A stretch of DNA of 32,420 bases from Gammaproteobacteria bacterium (GTDB lineage Bacteria > Pseudomonadota > Gammaproteobacteria > JAJDYQ01). Positions 17,374-26,087 of this stretch are shown here, one piece after another. A program made the position numbers and the translations under genes. The stretch lies in assembly GCA_028289815.1 (NCBI GenBank), contig JAPYNQ010000053.1:1-32420 (forward strand), written 5' to 3'. How positions within the stretch are numbered: position 1 is the stretch's first letter; each line of letters starts with the position of its first letter. The notes beneath the pieces were generated by a model. That model ran no database searches. It was not told the origin of the DNA and saw only the letters and a program-made list of their open reading frames with translations.

Positions 17374-17574
17374 ATGAACACAAAAAGGCTTTCCGACTAC
17401 AAAAGCAGTATTGATGTTGATACAATCAAACGGAAGAGGGCGCAGATGACGCCGGCAGAAAGGCGCGAACAGATGGTTTCGGGTGTTTTCGGCTTGTTGG
17501 ACTCAAAGAGCGAGGTGACGAAGGAAGAAATCAGAGAAGAGATAGAGCGGATATATCGGGGCGGGCCGGACTAG
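17374..17574 (+). CDS. Small protein upstream of fic, putative antitoxin
   Basis: 66 residues beginning MNTKRLSDYKSS, charged and helical, with a middle section MTPAERREQMVSGVFGLLDSK and an acidic, helix-forming end. AAGGAG lies seven bases before the ATG. Its stop is immediately followed by the fic ATG (TAGATG), the usual arrangement for a VbhA-type antitoxin and Fic toxin. I cannot find the inhibitory [S/T]xxxE[G/N] motif clearly; the best candidate SGVFGL lacks the Glu. Antitoxin function is therefore inferred from position and size only. The gene is intact although its partner is broken. Confidence 0.6.
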   Translation: MNTKRLSDYKSSIDVDTIKRKRAQMTPAERREQMVSGVFGLLDSKSEVTKEEIREEIERIYRGGPD

Positions 17575-18306
17575 ATGGATGTCTTTGATTTGGTGGGACA
17601 GACCGGGCAGCATCCGGTCTACAAGGAACTCGAAAGAACAAACGGCATACGGCACTATGGTCTGCTGCAATCAATTATCTCTGCATTGCTGACAATAAAA
17701 TATCGCAAGATTTTCCACGAAATCATCAAGTCGATAAACTACCATGCTATCGCCTGCCTGCACAGAGGTGCCGGTGAGTACAGGAATATAGCAGTAACAG
17801 TCAATAGATATACTCCGCCGCTCACACGGAAGTTAATGGCTTGATGGACGGACTGGTAGGGGATATCAACAGTCATTGGGAACCCGAAGATCCTGTTTCG
17901 CTGGCGACTCACGCATTGTGGCGGCTGAACGTCATACACCCCTTTGTCAACGGAAACGGCCGCACCCGCAAGGGCACTATGCTATTACATCCTGTGTTGT
18001 AAATTCGGGACGTTGTTCGGCGGCAAAACAATATTTCCCGAGTTAATGAAAGTGAAATACAGGTCCGACTACGTTAAAGCAATAAAAGAAGCCGATAAAG
18101 CCGGAGACATAACATCCCTCGCCAGGCGGTTGAAAAAGTGGTGCAAGAATCATCTACCTGAATATCAGCCTCCCGGCTTATCAGATCAGCGCATATCATT
18201 CTCCGTAATTGAACCGGACCTAGGCTGTCGATTTTATGCCCTGCCGTGCCATGCTATCATGCCCGGCCAAGCCGAGCATGTTCAGGCGGGTGTAGTTCAA
18301 TGGTAG
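17575..18306 (+). pseudogene. fic: Fic-family toxin gene, broken by two single-base shifts
   Basis: Fic enzymes transfer AMP or related groups to target proteins. The first frame reads DVFDLVGQTGQHPVYKELER... to YTPPLTRKLMA and stops at 17842. The Fic core HPFVNGNGRT (from 17937) lies in the next frame, and ARALCYYILCCKFG...IFPELM lies back in the first. One lost base near 17819 (CCGCCG) and one gained C near 17967 (ACCCGC) explain this; undoing both yields a continuous Fic protein with HPFVNGNGRTARA. The core has Asn where many Fic proteins have Asp/Glu. Beyond about 18140 the frame degenerates and ends inside tRNA-Gly. The real product would be an 89-residue stub, so it is inactive unless these are sequence errors. 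Confidence 0.85.
18252..18260 (+). promoter_or_regulatory. Extended -10 promoter candidate for tRNA-Gly
   Basis: TGCTATCAT carries the extended TGn motif and a TATCAT -10 box, followed by a GC-rich discriminator (GCCCGGCC) typical of stable-RNA promoters. Transcription would start near 18267, about 19 bases before the tRNA. No good -35 hexamer is visible at normal spacing. It overlaps the degenerate tail of the fic pseudogene. Confidence 0.4.
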
Positions 18307-18359
18307 AACAAAGGCTTCCCAAGCCTTTAACGAGGGTTCGATTCCCTTCACCCGCTCCA
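18286..18359 (+). tRNA. tRNA-Gly (anticodon CCC)
   Basis: 74 bases including encoded CCA. The acceptor stem GCGGGTG pairs with CACCCGC, the anticodon stem AAGGC/GCCTT encloses the loop TTCCCAA giving CCC, and the T arm reads AGGGTTCGATTCCCT. It is convergent with cysS, whose stop lies only 12 bases beyond the tRNA end, and it bounds the Fic/ATPase accessory stretch on the right. Confidence 0.96.
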
Positions 18360-18371
18360 GTTACAGCCGGG

Positions 18372-19754
18372 TTACTTTCTTCGCCAACGGGTACCTTGCG
18401 GGCTGTCTTCCAGTTCGATACCTGCATCAGCCAACCGCTTGCGGATTTCATCGGCACGTTGAAAATCCTTGTCAGTCCTGGCGTTGCGGCGTTGTTCAAT
18501 CAGGTTATCAATTTCAGCATTGTCGAGGCCATCGGTATCGGCGGCCTGTCGGCGGAACCATGCCTCCGGTTCATCTGTCAGCAGCCCCATGATGGCACCG
18601 CCGGCCAGTAAGCGGGCTTTACAGCAAGCCTTGTTTCCGGCATCGGCTTTATTGAGCTGCTTGGCCAATTCGTGCAGCTGTGCCAGGGCAACCGGCGTGT
18701 TCAGATCATCCTGCAGAGCGGTCATAATTTCAGTGGGAGGAGGAGTATCCGATGGTGCGGGTTCAATATCGCCGGCCTGTCGCAGGGCGTTATACAAGCG
18801 GTCAAGACCGGCCTTTGCCTGTTTCAGAGTTGTTGCCGACCAGTCCAATGGCTGGCGATACTGAGCGCTGAGCAGGGCATAGCGCAGCGATTCTCCGGGC
18901 ATGTGTTGCAGGGCGTCATGGATGGTCAGAAAGTTCCCCAGTGATTTGGACATTTTTTCGCCGTTGATAGTGAGATAGCCGTTGTGCATCCAGTAGCTGA
19001 CATAACCTGCGCTGCCATGTGCGCAGCGTCCCTGTGCAATCTCGTTTTCGTGATGCGGAAAAATCAGGTCCTGACCACCGCCGTGGATGTCGATGACCTC
19101 GCCCAGGTGGGTCTTTATCATGGCCGAACACTCCAGATGCCAGCCGGGGCGACCCCGCCCCCACGGGCTATCCCAACCGGGCTGCTCGTCCGAAGACGGC
19201 TTCCACAGCACAAAGTCGCCCGGATGTCTTTTGTAATCCGCCACCTCAATGCGTGCCCCCGCCAGCATATCGTCCGGCCTGCGTGCGGACAGCCGACCGT
19301 AATCCTGCATGGAGGCTACGCTGAACATGACATGGTCATGCACCGTATAGGCGTGTCCCTTGTCGATGAGGAGCCGTATCATTTCCTGCATCGGTCCAAT
19401 ATGGTCGGTGGCGAAGGGTTCAACTGTGGGTTCCATTACCCCCAGACTTTTCATATCTTCGTGGTAGGCTGCCGTATAACGTTGTGTAATGTCATCCATC
19501 TCGACGCCTTCCTCGGTCGCTGCATGGATGATTTTATCGTCAATATCGGTGACATTTCTGGCATAGATCACCTGCGGGTAAAGCCGCTGCAATAGCCGGA
19601 AAAGCACATCAAACACCACGGCAGGCCGGGCATTGCCGATGTGGACATAGTTATAAACCGTCGGCCCGCACACATACATCGTAACCCGTTGCGGGTCGAG
19701 CGGGATAAATTTTTCCTTCCTGCGGGTGAGCGTGTTGTGGATATGTAACGCCAT
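18372..19754 (-). CDS. cysS: Cysteinyl-tRNA synthetase
   Basis: CysS charges tRNA-Cys. 460 residues, matching E. coli (461). The class I signatures are HIGNAR (38-43) and KMSKS (267-271). The zinc site that selects cysteine is complete: Cys29 (YVCGPT), Cys209 (HLECS), His234 and Glu238 (FPHHENE). The C-terminal DALR and anticodon regions end in [14 protein letters not shown]. The start ATG at 19754 gives [14 protein letters not shown], as in the family. It lies 27 bases after hisI on the same strand and is probably co-transcribed with it. Confidence 0.97.
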   Translation of the reverse strand: MALHIHNTLTRRKEKFIPLDPQRVTMYVCGPTVYNYVHIGNARPAVVFDVLFRLLQRLYPQVIYARNVTDIDDKIIHAATEEGVEMDDITQRYTAAYHEDMKSLGVMEPTVEPFATDHIGPMQEMIRLLIDKGHAYTVHDHVMFSVASMQDYGRLSARRPDDMLAGARIEVADYKRHPGDFVLWKPSSDEQPGWDSPWGRGRPGWHLECSAMIKTHLGEVIDIHGGGQDLIFPHHENEIAQGRCAHGSAGYVSYWMHNGYLTINGEKMSKSLGNFLTIHDALQHMPGESLRYALLSAQYRQPLDWSATTLKQAKAGLDRLYNALRQAGDIEPAPSDTPPPTEIMTALQDDLNTPVALAQLHELAKQLNKADAGNKACCKARLLAGGAIMGLLTDEPEAWFRRQAADTDGLDNAEIDNLIEQRRNARTDKDFQRADEIRKRLADAGIELEDSPQGTRWRRK

Positions 19755-19781
19755 ACGCGGTTACGGGCCGCCTGTGTGCGA

Positions 19782-20216
19782 CTATTCGTGTTTGCCGTAC
19801 AGGCTGGCCGGATCAATCAGCGGTGCCTCAATAACGCTGACTTTGTCGTCCTCCACCCGATTGTAAAAGCAGCTTTTACGGCCTGTGTGGCAGGCGGGAC
19901 CGGTTTGCTTGACCAACAGCAGGATAGTATCGCCATCGCAGTCCAGGCGCATTTCCTGCAACAGCTGAATCTGGCCGGAGGATTCACCTTTGCGCCAGAG
20001 CCTCTGCCGGGAGCGTGAGAAGTAGCATACCCGTCCGGTTTTCAGAGTTTCCTGCAGTGACTCGCGGTTCATCCAGGCCATCATAAGCACTTCCCGGCTA
20101 TCAAACTGCTGGGCAATAGCCGGGATCAACCCTTCGGAGTTAAACAGCAGATTGTCGAGCACTTCGGCCCATGGCAGGCTTTGCCCGATATCATATTTTT
20201 CAGTTGCTTTAATCAT
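19782..20216 (-). CDS. hisI: Phosphoribosyl-AMP cyclohydrolase
   Basis: HisI opens the ring of phosphoribosyl-AMP, the third step of histidine synthesis. About 144 residues from the ATG at 20216; an ATG nine codons upstream is also in frame, and neither has a clear ribosome site. Family motifs are VLMMAWMNRESL, YFSRSRQRLWRKGESSG and LDCDGDTILLLVKQ.GPACHTG.KSCFY, which hold the Mg (Asp cluster) and Zn (Cys) ligands. There is no hisE domain, so it is the single-function form. It sits outside any his operon, next to cysS. Confidence 0.94.
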   Translation of the reverse strand: MIKATEKYDIGQSLPWAEVLDNLLFNSEGLIPAIAQQFDSREVLMMAWMNRESLQETLKTGRVCYFSRSRQRLWRKGESSGQIQLLQEMRLDCDGDTILLLVKQTGPACHTGRKSCFYNRVEDDKVSVIEAPLIDPASLYGKHE

Positions 20217-20304
20217 GGCGGCGTTTGCGATGCGGCACAGCATTATAGCAGGCTTGCGGGAGCCGCTAACCCCTGCTGTGCGAGACAGGCATATGGCACC
20301 GGTT

Positions 20305-20949
20305 TTATGACGGTGTTTTACATGCCCGAGCTACGGTGTAGTGTGCTCCCTGTTTAAGCTTTTGGTAATTGCCGAATACCTCGGACAGATAGCGTTTCAT
20401 AAATTGTCGCAGTCCGTTAACCGTGACAACATATAGACAACCATTCGGATTCAGCCTGTTTTGGGCATCATGCAGAATAACCGTGAGTAACTCCCTGCCG
20501 ACTTTAGCCGGGATATTGGATGCGATGATGTCGAATTTACGGTTTGCGGGAATATGATTGAATCCATTACTGAGTAAAATCTCGGCATTGTCGATGTTGT
20601 TCTGACGGATGTTTTTTTCAACATATTCAACGGCGACAAAATCCTTGTCTGTCAGCAGAGTTTGCCCGCGGCTTGCCGATTTGGCCATTGTCAGGCCAAT
20701 GGAACCATAACCGCAGCCCAGGTCGAGACAGTCATGCTCCGGCTTTATATCAAGCTGCTTCAGCAGCAAACGGGTTCCATCATCGATCTCGCGTGGAGAA
20801 AACAGCCCCCAGGTTGTACTAAAGCGCAGTCTATGTCCGCAGAGTTCTGTATCGAACTCAATATCCTGGCGAAGCTGGTCAATCAAAGCAGGTTTAATCA
20901 CTATGTTTATGCAGTTTCGGCTGTCAGGACCATTATATGGAAACCGCAC
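20305..20949 (-). CDS. Class I SAM-dependent methyltransferase, small (MTS) domain
   Basis: 214 residues with the RsmC/RlmG-like catalytic fold. The TTWGLFSPREIDDGTRLLL segment (about 44-62) is the usual lead-in (GxFSxxxLDxGTxLLL), and motif I is DLGCGYGSIGLTMAK (about 76-90). Motif IV reads ASNIPAKVG where N6-adenine and N2-guanine enzymes have NPPF/Y, so the substrate is probably not the usual rRNA base, or not nucleic acid. The start is uncertain: GTG at 20949 is the longest option, another GTG lies at 20901, and no ribosome site is evident. The family is widespread, and I cannot assign a target. Confidence 0.8.
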   Translation of the reverse strand: MRFPYNGPDSRNCINIVIKPALIDQLRQDIEFDTELCGHRLRFSTTWGLFSPREIDDGTRLLLKQLDIKPEHDCLDLGCGYGSIGLTMAKSASRGQTLLTDKDFVAVEYVEKNIRQNNIDNAEILLSNGFNHIPANRKFDIIASNIPAKVGRELLTVILHDAQNRLNPNGCLYVVTVNGLRQFMKRYLSEVFGNYQKLKQGAHYTVARACKTPS

Positions 20950-21028
20950 AATGAAGCACTTGCTATCTGTCGGGTATCGCTACACAATGGACTATTGACA
21001 GACTGGAAATTCAAACAGGAGAAACCAA

Positions 21029-21496
21029 ATGCCAATTGAGGAAGGAAAGGCCGCGCCATTATTTACTCTTAAGGACCAACATGGGAAAGAGGTAGCCCTG
21101 CAGGATTTTCATGGATCAGATGTGGTCATTTACTTTTACCCGAAAGATGATACGCCCGGCTGCACAAAAGAGGCCTGCGGTTTTCGGGATTTATGGGATA
21201 AATACCATGAGCGAGACATTATCGTTCTCGGGGTATCGCCTGATGATGGCGAAAGTCACCGCAAATTTATCAGTAAATATGATATACCCTTTATCCTGCT
21301 GAGCGATCCTGATAAGAAAGTTATGGAGCAATATGGGGCCTGGGGCGAAAAAATGATGTACGGTAAAAAAGTAACGGGTGTTATACGCTCTACTACCTGG
21401 GTCGGTGCTGATGGCAAGGTGGTTAAACACTGGGCAAAGGTGCCGAAGGCCGAGGATCATCCTGCCAAAGTACTCCAGGCAATGACTGCTGCCTGA
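21029..21496 (+). CDS. bcp: Thiol peroxidase, Bcp-type peroxiredoxin
   Basis: Bcp reduces hydrogen and organic peroxides using thioredoxin. 155 residues, the usual size. The peroxidatic Cys45 sits in YPKDDTPGCTKEACGFRD, and Cys50, five residues later, is the resolving cysteine of the atypical two-Cys class. The thioredoxin-like end includes GVIRSTTWVGADGKVVKHW. AGGAG is eight bases before the ATG. It is divergent from the methyltransferase gene and precedes an AsmA-type gene by 126 bases. Confidence 0.95.
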   Translation: MPIEEGKAAPLFTLKDQHGKEVALQDFHGSDVVIYFYPKDDTPGCTKEACGFRDLWDKYHERDIIVLGVSPDDGESHRKFISKYDIPFILLSDPDKKVMEQYGAWGEKMMYGKKVTGVIRSTTWVGADGKVVKHWAKVPKAEDHPAKVLQAMTAA

Positions 21497-21622
21497 ACAG
21501 TAACCCCGCTACAGTCCGTCGACCTTTAGAGTAAAGCAAAGGTACGCCGTTGTTTTCCAAGCACCGGATAATTCCGGGATGGAACTGTTCGGGGACCGCA
21601 TAATACCTTAAGCAAACAAGCT

Positions 21623-23860
21623 ATGAAAAAACTGATTCTTGTTTTAGGCGGACTGGGCATTCTTGGTATCGCTGCCATTACTGCGATGATATTTCTGTTG
21701 CCTGACATTATCCAGTCCCATGACTTCAAACCCCGGATCATCGAGATTGTAAAACAGCAGACAGGACGCGACCTGGTTATTGAGGGCGATCTGGATATCA
21801 GGATATTTCCCAAAATTGGTGTCGCCCTAGGGAAGACGCAGCTGAGTAATGCAGCAGGGTTTGGTGAACAGCCGTTCGTTAGTATGGATGCCGTTAATAT
21901 TCAGCTTGCCTTGCTGCCGCTGCTGAAAGGGCAGGTGCAAATGGACGAAATCGTTGTTGATGGTTTGTTTATGAATCTGTACCGCAATAAGGCGGGCCGC
22001 ACTAACTGGGATGATTTTTCCAAAGGTACGGACATGCGGGCTGAGCCGCCGCCGCCATCACCCGTGCATGATGGAGCGGGAATGCAGCTTGATGCACTGT
22101 ATATCGGCGGCATTAATATTCGTGACGCACAAATCAGCTGGCGCGATGACACTGCCGGAGACGACTACCGGATTTCGGAATTGAATTTATCCGGAGGTGC
22201 TATCATGCCGGGCCAGCCGGTGGATATTGATTTTTCTGCGCGCTTTGACAGCCAACGGTATCAGGTGCAGGGCATATTCAAGTTTGGCGGTAACATATTA
22301 CTTTCTGAAACCTCTCAAAGCATCACGATAGGCAGCATGGTACTTGATATGGATGTCGAAACCGAGAAAATCAGCCTCAAAAAATCGAGCTTGAATATAA
22401 CATCTGAACAAATGACTTTTGATATCAACAGCCAGAAGCTGGAATCCGGTCGTCTGGCTGTTATGCTTGATTTTGATTTATCCGACCCGGCGCTGAAGGC
22501 ACGGATTGATGCGCAGGTGGATGCTGCGCTTGATCTTAATGCCAAGCAGTACAGCCTTGCCGATCTGGTAGCAGAGATTGATGCCAGTGGCAAATCCCCG
22601 AATAACGGGAAAGCTCGATTAAAACTGGAGTTTCCGGTATTGACCGCCGAGCTTGGTTCGTCACAATCAGCCGGACTGCAAGGTCAGCTGCGTATCGCGG
22701 AATTTAATGCCCGCCAATTACTGGAGATTTCAGGACAGCCGGTTCCCGAGGCAGCTGACCTGGCGACACTCACCCGCGTGCAAGCGGACTTTGATTTTAT
22801 GGCATCCGGCAGAAAAATTGCCATAAATCAGTTGAATATTGCCGTGGACGATACCACTCTCAAAGGTAAAGCCAACGTTACGGACTTGAGTCGGCAAGCG
22901 GTCACCTTTGAGCTGGATATCGACAAAATTGATCTTGATCGCTATCTGCCGCCAAAAAAGGAAGAGTCCGATACCCGGCCCCGACCAACCGGTGCCGACA
23001 CGACCGGAGATGAACCGTTATTTCCGGTTACCGCCCTGAAGGAACTTGACACCAATGGAGTGGTGCGTATTGCCGACCTGAAAGTGCATAATATGCAGCT
23101 GGACGATATCAGGCTTGAACTGCAATCCGGAGACGGCTATCTCAATCTGAAATCAAAGGCCGGGCTTTATCAGGGAGAATATTCCGGTGACTTCACCCTC
23201 AATGTACGGCCTGAGTTGCCGGTCGTCGAAATCGAGTCTGGTTTTAATAACATCCAGATAGAACCATTGTTGCAGGACTTGACAGGAGAGGCCAGGCTTG
23301 CAGGCACCACCCGCGGTTCTGTGAAAGTCAATAGCCGGGGTAATTCGCGCAACGCCCTCGAAAAAACACTCAACGGTGACGCATCGTTTAATTTTAGTGA
23401 CGGTGCAATCGTTGGTGTTAATATCGGTAAAATTCTCAGGGAGGGCATGTCCAGACTGGAGGGAAAGGCGATTCAACAAACGGATGTGCCGGGGAAAACG
23501 GACTTTTCACAGCTATCGGGCAATGCCACCATTAAAAGCGGTGTAGTGACTAACAAAGACCTCTCCATGAAGTCGCCGCTGTTACGTGCGGCGGGTGGCG
23601 GTACAATTGATTTACCTGAAAAACATATTGATTATCTGCTGGAAGTTTCACTGGTCGGTACACTACAGGGACAAGGAGGAGAGGACCTGTCCAGGCTTAG
23701 AGGAATCACGATTCCTCTACGCATTAGCGGGCCATTCTCCGAGCTGTCTTACAAGCCGGATTTATCGGCTGCTTTGTCGGGTCGCGCCAGAGAAAAAGTG
23801 CAAGAAAAAAAAGACGAACTTAAAGACAAACTGAAAGGCAAATTAAAAGGCCTCTTTTAA
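21623..23860 (+). CDS. AsmA family protein
   Basis: 745 residues. An N-terminal membrane anchor (LILVLGGLGILGIAAITAMIFLLP, about 3-26) is followed by an AsmA domain starting at PRIIEIVKQQTGRDLVIEGDLDIRIFPKIGVALG. The C-terminal AsmA_2 part shows NALEKTLNGDASFNFSDGAIVGVNIGKIL (about 575-603), and the end is a lysine-rich tail (about 725-745). AsmA/TamB-like proteins bridge the envelope and are linked to phospholipid transport or outer-membrane assembly; the long body would be a periplasmic beta-rich groove. Twelve bases separate it from mutY, an arrangement also seen in Pseudomonas-like genomes. Confidence 0.92.
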   Translation: MKKLILVLGGLGILGIAAITAMIFLLPDIIQSHDFKPRIIEIVKQQTGRDLVIEGDLDIRIFPKIGVALGKTQLSNAAGFGEQPFVSMDAVNIQLALLPLLKGQVQMDEIVVDGLFMNLYRNKAGRTNWDDFSKGTDMRAEPPPPSPVHDGAGMQLDALYIGGINIRDAQISWRDDTAGDDYRISELNLSGGAIMPGQPVDIDFSARFDSQRYQVQGIFKFGGNILLSETSQSITIGSMVLDMDVETEKISLKKSSLNITSEQMTFDINSQKLESGRLAVMLDFDLSDPALKARIDAQVDAALDLNAKQYSLADLVAEIDASGKSPNNGKARLKLEFPVLTAELGSSQSAGLQGQLRIAEFNARQLLEISGQPVPEAADLATLTRVQADFDFMASGRKIAINQLNIAVDDTTLKGKANVTDLSRQAVTFELDIDKIDLDRYLPPKKEESDTRPRPTGADTTGDEPLFPVTALKELDTNGVVRIADLKVHNMQLDDIRLELQSGDGYLNLKSKAGLYQGEYSGDFTLNVRPELPVVEIESGFNNIQIEPLLQDLTGEARLAGTTRGSVKVNSRGNSRNALEKTLNGDASFNFSDGAIVGVNIGKILREGMSRLEGKAIQQTDVPGKTDFSQLSGNATIKSGVVTNKDLSMKSPLLRAAGGGTIDLPEKHIDYLLEVSLVGTLQGQGGEDLSRLRGITIPLRISGPFSELSYKPDLSAALSGRAREKVQEKKDELKDKLKGKLKGLF

Positions 23861-23872
23861 GTAAGGCTTTAC

Positions 23873-24934
23873 ATGCAAGAATTCAGCCGTAAAATTCTCG
23901 CCTGGTTTGATAGCCACGGGCGCAAGGGATTGCCTTGGCAGCAGCAAAAAACACCATATCGTATCTGGGTGGCAGAGATCATGCTTCAACAAACCCGGGT
24001 TGCCACGGTTATTCCATATTTTGAAAAATTCATACGATGTTTCCCGGATGTGTATACCCTTGCCAAGGCCGCTGATGACGAGGTTATGTCATATTGGACC
24101 GGATTGGGATACTACGCCAGAGCCAGAAATTTACACCGTTGCGCAATACAGGTCGTCGAAAAATACCACGGAGAATTCCCCGATACCCAAGACAAACTGC
24201 AAACCCTGCCCGGTATAGGTCGTTCAACGGCAGGGGCCATACTATCCCAGGCCTTTGGTAAGCGCGGGATTATTCTGGACGGCAACGTCAAGCGTGTTTT
24301 GAGCCGACATGCGGCCATATCAGGATGGCCGGGGCAGGCTGCCGTAACACAACAGCTGTGGCGGCTGGCGGAACAGCTGACGCCGAACCATCGGCCGGAT
24401 GCCTATACACAAGCAATTATGGACCTGGGTTCGTTGGTTTGTCGGCGTCGCCAGCCTGAATGTACTGTCTGTCCCCTGTTCGAGTCATGTCAGGCGCGGC
24501 GACAAAGACTCATCGGGCAGATTCCCGGTAGAAAACCGAAAAGGTTGCTGCCACAAAAAACAACCCGCGTGATGATTTTGCGCAATGGAGAAAAAATTCT
24601 ACTGGAAAAGCGACCGCCGGTCGGGATTTGGGGTGGCTTGTGGAGCCTCCCGGAAACAGATGCCGCGCTTTCTCAACAAGCGACAGAAAAAATACTGCAT
24701 GACAGACATGGAGTGAACATTACAACCATTGAAAAGCTCCGTAGTTTTGAGCACACCTTTTCGCACTTTCGCCTGCGGATTGAACCGTGGCTTATCGACA
24801 CGTCAACCATGCACAACCGCATTCAGGAACCCGGACGACAGTGGTATGATTTCCATGAGTTATCAAAGATAGGGATGCCCGGGCCCGTCAGTCGGCTTTT
24901 AACAAGGCTTGTACCGGCAGTGGAATGCAGATGA
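23873..24934 (+). CDS. mutY: A/G-specific adenine DNA glycosylase
   Basis: MutY removes adenine mispaired with 8-oxoguanine. 353 residues, the usual length. The catalytic Glu35 is in WVAEIMLQQTRV, the helix-hairpin-helix is LPGIGRSTAGAIL (112-124), and the catalytic Asp136 is in ILDGNVKRV. The [4Fe-4S] cysteines are Cys190, 197, 200 and 206 with the expected C-x6-C-x2-C-x5-C spacing. A NUDIX-like C-terminal domain (EKRPPVGIWGGLWSLPE, then FEHTFSHFRLRIEP) reads the 8-oxoG. AAGG precedes the ATG. yggX follows after about 240 bases. Confidence 0.96.
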   Translation: MQEFSRKILAWFDSHGRKGLPWQQQKTPYRIWVAEIMLQQTRVATVIPYFEKFIRCFPDVYTLAKAADDEVMSYWTGLGYYARARNLHRCAIQVVEKYHGEFPDTQDKLQTLPGIGRSTAGAILSQAFGKRGIILDGNVKRVLSRHAAISGWPGQAAVTQQLWRLAEQLTPNHRPDAYTQAIMDLGSLVCRRRQPECTVCPLFESCQARRQRLIGQIPGRKPKRLLPQKTTRVMILRNGEKILLEKRPPVGIWGGLWSLPETDAALSQQATEKILHDRHGVNITTIEKLRSFEHTFSHFRLRIEPWLIDTSTMHNRIQEPGRQWYDFHELSKIGMPGPVSRLLTRLVPAVECR

Positions 24935-25176
24935 TTCGAGCAATATCAACAGGCGGTTAAGCATCAATTTGTGAATGCCGGTTGGATATGCCCCTTCCAT
25001 CAGGATTGAATTCAGGACATACTTGATGGATGGGAAGCAAACCCTTTTGTGGATTTGCCTGTCAGGCCTCAAAATACGAACCTCAACTACTGAGGCGTGA
25101 AACTGATGGAACTCCCCGGATGAGGCGCCGGTAATATATGCCGGGCGCAGTGGCATAAACAACACGGATAAAGATG

Positions 25177-25440
25177 ATGAGTAAAATTGTAAATTGCGTC
25201 AGGCTTGGCGTACAGTCTGAAGGATTGGATTCTGCACCGGTACCGGGCGAGCTGGGACAAAAAATCCTGGCAAATGTCTCGGCGCGGGCCTGGGACGATT
25301 GGTTAGAGCACCAGACGATGCTGATTAACGAATATCGCCTTAATCTGAGAGACATCAGGGCCAGGGAATACCTGACGAAAGAACTCGAAAATTATTTTTT
25401 CGGCAGCGGTTCGGAAAAGCCTGCGGAATATACACCGTAA
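25177..25440 (+). CDS. yggX: Fe(2+)-trafficking protein YggX
   Basis: YggX protects iron-sulfur clusters from oxidants and helps iron handling. 87 residues from the ATG at 25177 (MSKIVNC); another ATG directly before it is possible. Conserved points are Cys7, the PGELGQKIL segment, the WDDWLEHQTMLINEYRLN core and the C-terminal YTP. The pairing with mutY, which carries an iron-sulfur cluster, is standard. Its TAA is followed in the same frame by the remnant of a higB toxin gene, so foreign DNA was joined exactly at its end without harming it. Confidence 0.94.
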   Translation: MSKIVNCVRLGVQSEGLDSAPVPGELGQKILANVSARAWDDWLEHQTMLINEYRLNLRDIRAREYLTKELENYFFGSGSEKPAEYTP

Positions 25441-25500
25441 GTCTGCTTCCGTTGGAAGGCAGATAATGCTTATGATGTGGAAATTACAGAATATCACTGA
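25441..25500 (+). pseudogene. higB: higB toxin gene remnant, C-terminal end only
   Basis: Nineteen codons reading VCFRWKADNAYDVEITEYH and then TGA match the C-terminus of HigB/RelE-type host-inhibition toxins, where W(R/K)..DAY.VEI.DYH is the standard end. It starts right after the yggX stop with nothing of the rest of the gene left. About 70 bases later comes a higA-like remnant, as expected for a higBA operon. The fragment is short, but the adjacent higA remnant in the same orientation makes chance unlikely. It cannot be functional. Confidence 0.7.
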
Positions 25501-25571
25501 AGGAGATGCAACCGGAAAAGACTACCAAGTAGAAATGTACATATAGAAACCTGAATTATAAGGATAACACA

Positions 25572-25870
25572 ATGATTGACACAGCAGCACAGGTAGCAGG
25601 TCCGATTCCTCCAGATACGCATCTGATGGAGTTTTTGGAAGCAATGAGTTACGCCTTACTGAATCGCGAAAGAAATCGGTGTACCGGCGACACGCACCCA
25701 TGCCATCATTAAAGGTCGTGCGATCACACCGACTACCGTACTTTATATTCGGTCGGTATTTTGATAGCTTGACAGAATTCCGGATCAATTTGCAGACCAA
25801 TTACGGTCTGCAAGTGTCAGCGGCAAAACCGAGTGATAAGCTGAAACGCATTACGCCATATGAGGCCTGA
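25572..25870 (+). pseudogene. higA: higA antitoxin gene, degenerate
   Basis: Pieces of a HigA-type XRE antitoxin appear in order in three successive frames. First MIDTAAQVAGPIPPDTHLMEFLEAMSYALL from 25572, then KEIGVPATRTHAIIKGRAITPTTVLY from about 25669, then FGRYFDSLTEFRINLQTNYGLQ and SAAKPSDKLKRITPYEA ending at 25870. Intact relatives read ...LAKEIGVPATRI..IVxGRRAIT..TALRLARYF.TS.EFWMNLQ..Y.L. Each junction needs one inserted base or so. The third piece keeps Arg where the family has Trp-Met. The locus is dead as an antitoxin. Confidence 0.8.
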
Positions 25871-26042
25871 CGGAGTCAGGTTATATGCCGTCGGGCGGCT
25901 GTGTCCGGGTCATTATCACGATGCTCCGGGAAGCCGAATTGAAATACAGCATGACCGGGATAGTTCTTTCTTTAAGTTACTGACGAACGCTCGCTATGAA
26001 ATATCCTGATTTTTTCTCATGCAGTCCGAGCCGGGCATCGGC

Positions 26043-26073
26043 TTGACTAATGCGTGTATCCCGCGTGTAATAC
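26043..26073 (+). promoter_or_regulatory. Promoter candidate for tRNA-Phe
   Basis: TTGACT (26043-26048) and TAATAC (26068-26073) are separated by 19 bases, a little long, and followed by the GC-rich discriminator GCACCC common at stable-RNA promoters under stringent control. Transcription would begin near 26081, only a few bases before the tRNA. Confidence 0.45.
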
Positions 26074-26087
26074 GCACCCTTTCCTGC

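Noticed and set aside
18286-18359. tRNA-Gly as an integration site with an att repeat
   Set aside because: No integrase and no second copy of the tRNA 3' end is visible, and the accessory genes lie on the 5' side of the tRNA, opposite to the usual pattern.
18984-19595. 203-codon plus-strand frame opposite cysS
   Set aside because: cysS is unmistakable on the minus strand; the frame opposite is a coding shadow.
25020-25110. Short frame DGWEANPFVDLPVRPQ between mutY and yggX as a gene remnant
   Set aside because: Only about 25 codons open, no recognised family, and no start signal.
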